16,549 nt of DNA. Origin: Geobacter sp. (GTDB lineage: Bacteria > Desulfobacterota > Desulfuromonadia > Geobacterales > DSM-12255). The stretch is from contig VEOV01000287.1 of NCBI GenBank assembly GCA_012026855.1, forward strand, positions 1 through 16,549, written 5' to 3'. How positions within the stretch are numbered: the stretch's first letter is position 1; every line of letters starts with the position of its first letter. Shown one piece after another: positions 13,289 to 16,549 of this stretch. A program made the translations under genes and the position numbers. The notes under the pieces are model-generated. The model was given only the letters and a program-made list of their open reading frames with translations. It was not told where the DNA came from and ran no database searches.

Positions 13289-14185
13289 CTATTTTTTATA
13301 CGCTTGCGGTTCAATGTCTTTGCATTTTTGTTCGACTTGAAAAACTGCTCTTTCGATCATGGCCGCAGCAAGAGGAGTCTCCGTGTTAAACGTCGCAAGG
13401 AAGCGGGGATTTTTGCCATTAAAAACAATCATGTCCTTTGCCTGACGATCGACAAACCACCCTGGCAGAGCTAATGCAGGCTTTACAACCACGCTGTCCC
13501 CTGTTGCCTTTGATAGCCAGCTTGATAACCAATCCGCCTGCCGCTTTGCCTGTTCGATCGGCTTCGTCTCTTTCCATGTTGGAAATTGCAACGACTGCCC
13601 GTCATAAACAACTCTCACATCTTCCTGCCCTCTTCCTCGATCCGGCTTCGCCCTCCCCTTTGTTTCGATGGCAAAAACACCAGTAGCAGCAATGACGATA
13701 TGATCGATGTTAAAGCCGTCAGCCTGAAAATCGTGGTAAACACGGCAGCCATCTAGCATGAGCTGATTTAGCTCCTGGCCAACAGCTTGCTCGCAATCCA
13801 AACCAAGGCGCAGATCATTGCGACGGCTCATCAATTTATACAGCTTCACCCCCTGAAACACTACGATGCCAGCAGCGACAAGAACATAAAATCCAGCTAT
13901 CAAAGCGGGATTATTGACTATTGAAAAATGAATCTGAGTGAGCCAAACCGCGTACAAGCTCAAAGGGATTGTAGTAACAACAAGCATAACCATGCTGATA
14001 TCAAGACTAAGATCATCGATTTGAGCCCGCAAGGATTCACCAGGGCTACGGAACAAATCCGATGTCAGTGGAGACCTCTTGTTGCGACGTTTCAACTTAT
14101 TAAGCCAAACTGCAGGAATAATTACTGAGGACATTATTAACAGGATGGCAACTGCTGGTATCAGGGCAAACAGGAATTGGTTCAC
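13289..14185 (-). CDS. Membrane-anchored NERD-domain (nuclease-related) protein
   Basis: The 298-residue protein has hydrophobic segments at about 5-27, 62-85 and 94-112, followed by a cytoplasmic NERD domain from about 128 to 240. NERD is a restriction-endonuclease-like fold, and the expected catalytic positions are present: Glu132 near its start, Asp161 in NIDHIVIA, Glu174-x-Lys176 in FAIETKG, and the conserved Gln212 in PIEQAKRQ. Cleavage of nucleic acid is the family expectation, not proven here. The start is a GTG at 14185, one base after the DUF5655-gene stop, with GAGG within that gene's end, so it is translationally coupled. It is the last gene of the nuclease-rich cluster. Confidence 0.87.
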   Translation of the reverse strand: MNQFLFALIPAVAILLIMSSVIIPAVWLNKLKRRNKRSPLTSDLFRSPGESLRAQIDDLSLDISMVMLVVTTIPLSLYAVWLTQIHFSIVNNPALIAGFYVLVAAGIVVFQGVKLYKLMSRRNDLRLGLDCEQAVGQELNQLMLDGCRVYHDFQADGFNIDHIVIAATGVFAIETKGRAKPDRGRGQEDVRVVYDGQSLQFPTWKETKPIEQAKRQADWLSSWLSKATGDSVVVKPALALPGWFVDRQAKDMIVFNGKNPRFLATFNTETPLAAAMIERAVFQVEQKCKDIEPQAYKK

Positions 14186-14186
14186 T

Positions 14187-15107
14187 TCAGCTGGCCTCGT
14201 AGCTCTTCATAATATATGGCTTAGCCCGCTCAGCATCTTCAGCTGACCTGATGGTAATCTCCAGGTCGCCGGTGCCGAAATGGCCAATCTTGCGCATATC
14301 GCGCAAAAATCCTTTTTCCTTCTCAAGAGCGACGGTGTCCGGGTTTACTTTGACAAACACAAGCAGATTGCGAGTTTGGGGGTGAATCTCCACACAAGCA
14401 AAATTTTTAATCCGCTTAAAGGCGAAGTAATATTGCGTCGGTGTAAGTTGCACGTCGTCGCCGAGGGCAAGCATAAAGGCCTTGAGTGCTTCATAGTGGT
14501 CTTTCAGCTCTGTATCTGCCTGCTCATAAAATTCAGAAACTGTTTTGTATTTGGCAGCCCCCTTCCCCGCCCTCTTCTCAACGCGCTCCACGGTAATTTG
14601 TGCGGTGGTGGCATTAACCAGATCAAAAAGAAGCAGATCTTTACCATAATGCCGGTAGCGAATCAGTTCAATGTTGCGATTCATCTGCTGGACGGCGTGG
14701 CTATCGTATTTGGTAAAATCTCCGGCAATGCAGAGCAGACGCGGGCTGGCCCACTCAATTGCATCAGCGGTTTCTTTTCCGAATGTTTCCAGAGTCATCA
14801 GCTTGAACTCAGCCTTATGGTCCATCAGCCAATCCAGATAAAAGAGTCCCTGGTTGATGACGTTCTCGTTCATCGCCCGTTTGTACTCAATTATTACCGG
14901 ACAGCCGTTCTCGTCGATGCCGAGGGTGTCGATCCGGCCGCCATGGGTTTTGCCGGTGGAGTATTCCGTCGCCAGGAAGCGGACTCCGAGGAAAGTCTCC
15001 AGATGCTTTTCAATAAGATTCTGGAGTGATTTTTCGATCTCAGCGGAACGGCCTTCTAGTTCTGTTACCGAGTCGCCGGTAAGGCGGAAGATTTTTATAT
15101 CGCTCAT
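14187..15107 (-). CDS. NucS-like nuclease domain plus DUF5655 protein
   Basis: The protein has 306 residues. The N-terminal half carries a PD-(D/E)XK nuclease pattern like that of NucS (DUF91): Glu33 in the first helix, Asp60 in GGRIDTLG, Glu74-x-Lys76 in VIIEYKR, and Gln86 in the following helix. The C-terminal part (about 190-300) matches the DUF5655 pattern, with YKTVSEFYEQ, TPTQYYFAFKRIKNFACVEIH and FVKVNPDTV; this region usually ends such nuclease-like proteins. AAAGGTG upstream of the ATG at 15107 supports the start. It sits between RhuM (through a possible 43-residue ORF) and the NERD gene, all closely packed. DUF5655 genes are often seen near restriction-modification loci. DNA is the likely substrate; specificity is unknown. 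Confidence 0.87.
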   Translation of the reverse strand: MSDIKIFRLTGDSVTELEGRSAEIEKSLQNLIEKHLETFLGVRFLATEYSTGKTHGGRIDTLGIDENGCPVIIEYKRAMNENVINQGLFYLDWLMDHKAEFKLMTLETFGKETADAIEWASPRLLCIAGDFTKYDSHAVQQMNRNIELIRYRHYGKDLLLFDLVNATTAQITVERVEKRAGKGAAKYKTVSEFYEQADTELKDHYEALKAFMLALGDDVQLTPTQYYFAFKRIKNFACVEIHPQTRNLLVFVKVNPDTVALEKEKGFLRDMRKIGHFGTGDLEITIRSAEDAERAKPYIMKSYEAS

Positions 15108-15235
15108 TTAACACCTTTCGTCGCATTGTCAGACTGCTGCAACGCTTTTAGTGATCTGCTCGCAATCAGCACTTTCATCTGTTCTATCGCTATCCTGTTA
15201 AGCTGGTTCTTGCTTTTGTCATTTCTTCCCGACAT
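15104..15235 (-). CDS. Candidate 43-residue small ORF linking rhuM-like and DUF5655 genes
   Basis: An ATG at 15235 inside the RhuM 3' end opens a 43-codon frame that spans the 111-base gap and ends in a TGA overlapping the DUF5655 ATG (ATGA). The peptide is basic, helical-looking and Lys/Asn/Gln-rich, with no Cys and no membrane segment. The Shine-Dalgarno sequence is weak (AGG about nine bases upstream). A real gene here would make the RhuM-to-NERD series fully coupled. It could also be chance, because any ATGA start has an upstream frame ending there. Confidence 0.35.
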   Translation of the reverse strand: MSGRNDKSKNQLNRIAIEQMKVLIASRSLKALQQSDNATKGVK

Positions 15236-16220
15236 CCGGAACCTGCAGCTGCCGGAGATCCTGCTCAAGCTCCTTCAGGCTTTCTTCATATTGAATGTGC
15301 CGTTGCGTTTCGCGGTACTTGTCGTACTCCTGCGTCGCCTTGTCCATGGCCATCTGATGGCTGATCTTTCCGGCATGGGTGAGCAACTCGCGGCCATTGA
15401 GCTGGATAATGGCATCAAGCCGGGCAATCCAGTCCTGCATATACATTGGCGTCCGCTGCTGCGCCATGGTCTCGGCAAAGGCCAGATACTGCTCCACCAA
15501 CAGCCCCAGCAGTTTCATCTCGTCTTCTGCCAGATAATTCTTGGCAATGCTCACATCGCTCTTGCGTAGCGCCTGTTCACTCTTCTTGTCAAGCGACTGC
15601 ATCCCCATGAGCGGCAGTGCAGAATCTGCCCGGCGATAGACCAGTTCTGCCGCCGTCTGTTGACTGATGGCCCAGAGCAGCTTGTTCTGCACCACTTTGA
15701 AGAACTCGATGGTCTTTTCGTCGCTGGGGTCGTAATCAATGCTGGTGGTATAGATATCCTTGATCTTCTGGTAGAAGAACCGCTCGGAAATCCGGATTTC
15801 ACGGATGCGTTCCTGCAATTCGGAGAAATAATTCATGGAACTGCCGCTTTTGAAGCGCTCATCGTTCAGGGCAAAACCTTTGACGATATATTCCTTGAGG
15901 CGCTGGGTTGCCCAGATGCGGAAACGCACCCCTTGCTGCGACTTGACCCGGTAGCCGACGGAGATGACCACATCCAAGCTGTAGTAATTTGGCGCTTTTT
16001 GCTGAAATTCGGAAATTCCGAATTTCTTAACGGATGACTCCTCAACCAGCTCACCTTCGGCAAAGATGTTCTTGATATGTTCATTGATTGTGGATTTGGC
16101 CTTACCGAACAGGTGCGACATATGGTCCTGAGTCAGCCAGACCGTTTCGTCTTCCAGGCGCACGTCGATTTTGATCGTCCCGTCCGGAGCCTGATAGATC
16201 AGCATATCCGATGTGTTCAT
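15219..16220 (-). CDS. RhuM family protein
   Basis: The 333-residue protein matches the RhuM (virulence RhuM) family. The N-terminal part has a winged-helix-like DNA-binding look (VWLTQDHMSHLFGKAKSTINEHIKNIF, about 27-53). It is followed by the highly conserved block YYSLDVVISVGYRVKS...FRIWATQRLKEYIVKGFALND (79-120). The C-terminal half is helical, with a possible coiled coil near 295-325. The name comes from a Salmonella pathogenicity-island gene; the molecular function is not settled. RhuM genes frequently sit inside or beside type I restriction-modification operons. GAGGAGGTAG before the ATG at 16220 is one of the strongest ribosome-binding sites in the window. The DUF559 gene ends four bases upstream. 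Confidence 0.93.
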   Translation of the reverse strand: MNTSDMLIYQAPDGTIKIDVRLEDETVWLTQDHMSHLFGKAKSTINEHIKNIFAEGELVEESSVKKFGISEFQQKAPNYYSLDVVISVGYRVKSQQGVRFRIWATQRLKEYIVKGFALNDERFKSGSSMNYFSELQERIREIRISERFFYQKIKDIYTTSIDYDPSDEKTIEFFKVVQNKLLWAISQQTAAELVYRRADSALPLMGMQSLDKKSEQALRKSDVSIAKNYLAEDEMKLLGLLVEQYLAFAETMAQQRTPMYMQDWIARLDAIIQLNGRELLTHAGKISHQMAMDKATQEYDKYRETQRHIQYEESLKELEQDLRQLQVPDVGKK

Positions 16221-16224
16221 CGAG

Positions 16225-16549
16225 CTACCTCCTCATTGACACCGCGGCAGTTTCTACAGGAAGCTGCCGCAACAAATCGTCATAAACACCTTCGATGTTA
16301 TGCAGCACTTCGTCGTTGGTGTATCTGATGACCTGCAAGCCAAGCGCATTGAGAAACCTGGTGCGTTCTTCATCGTATTCAACTTGGTCCGCATGACAGT
16401 CACCGTCTATCTCAATTACAAGTCGCAACTCTGAGCAATAAAAATCGACGATAAAGCCACCAATAGGTTTTTGACGAAGGAATTTGTATTGAGCGAACTG
16501 CCTCATGCGTAGAACTTCCTGCCAGAGCTTGCTTTCTGCGAGTGTCGGG
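16225..16549 (-). CDS. DUF559 nuclease-like protein, N-terminus cut by window edge
   Basis: The frame is open to the window edge, giving 107 visible residues; the true start is beyond 16549. The visible part begins PTLAESKLW, the usual opening of DUF559 after a short leader. It continues with YKFLRQKPIGGFIVDFYC, LVIEIDGDCH and GLQVIRYTNDEVLHNIEGV. DUF559 is related to the very-short-patch-repair (Vsr) endonucleases. The putative metal-binding residues are the Asp of VDFYC and the Glu and Asp of EIDG. An internal ATG at 16506 would cut off the conserved N-terminal helix and is therefore not the start. It probably nicks or cuts DNA; this is family inference. It is the first visible gene of the RhuM/DUF5655/NERD series. 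Confidence 0.88.
   Translation of the reverse strand, partial: PTLAESKLWQEVLRMRQFAQYKFLRQKPIGGFIVDFYCSELRLVIEIDGDCHADQVEYDEERTRFLNALGLQVIRYTNDEVLHNIEGVYDDLLRQLPVETAAVSMRR

Noticed and set aside
1..16549. CRISPR array or insertion sequence
   Set aside because: No regularly spaced identical repeats, no transposase and no IS-type terminal repeats with a coding interior were seen. The 2857-2975 element has no coding capacity.

Overview
The window looks like chromosomal DNA of a Geobacter-type bacterium (Geobacterales, Desulfobacterota). This is inferred from the gene content: a four-domain S1 protein next to lepB and lepA, a soluble multi-PAS histidine kinase with a cysteine-bearing first PAS domain, closely packed queD/queE, and a LepA protein that resembles the Geobacter version over most of its length. 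No database search was possible, so the genus is not certain. Almost all genes lie on the minus strand. The only plus-strand genes are one tRNA and yjbQ. No stretch longer than 300 bases lacks a gene.

Region 1 (about 1-6010, minus strand, read from high to low coordinates) is housekeeping: queD and queE (queuosine precursor synthesis), lepA (EF4, translational GTPase), lepB (signal peptidase I), an exported helical protein of unknown role, and an S1-domain RNA-binding protein cut by the window edge. lepA has a clear sigma70-type promoter and a perfect dyad in its leader. Its P-loop carries Ala where this family has an almost invariant Asp. A 119-base nested inverted repeat fills the lepA-lepB gap.

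Region 2 (6131-9122) has a tRNA-Leu(CAA) with a near-consensus promoter and a bidirectional terminator. On the other strand is a soluble histidine kinase with five PAS domains. Immediately behind the kinase is a 42-residue remnant of a response-regulator receiver domain that has lost its phospho-acceptor half.

Region 3 (9255-13115) holds yjbQ on the plus strand and a run of small minus-strand genes. In transcription order these are an SRPBCC protein, a DUF985 cupin, a possible 30-residue ORF, a serine-hydrolase-like protein, a 96-residue unknown, a Cys-rich small protein, a SAM methyltransferase and a TfoX N-domain protein. The cupin and the genes after it could share one promoter at 12593-12621. 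The G+C content looks high here by eye.

Region 4 (13289-16549, minus strand) is the accessory-looking part and the best candidate for an undescribed system. It is a tightly packed series of a DUF559 nuclease-like gene (cut by the edge), a RhuM-family gene, a possible 43-residue ORF, a NucS-like/DUF5655 gene and a membrane-anchored NERD nuclease-like gene. Three of the four recognisable proteins carry restriction-endonuclease-like (PD-(D/E)XK) signatures and the fourth belongs to a family often found beside type I restriction-modification genes. This suggests a defence-island fragment or a compact nuclease module whose upstream part lies outside the window.
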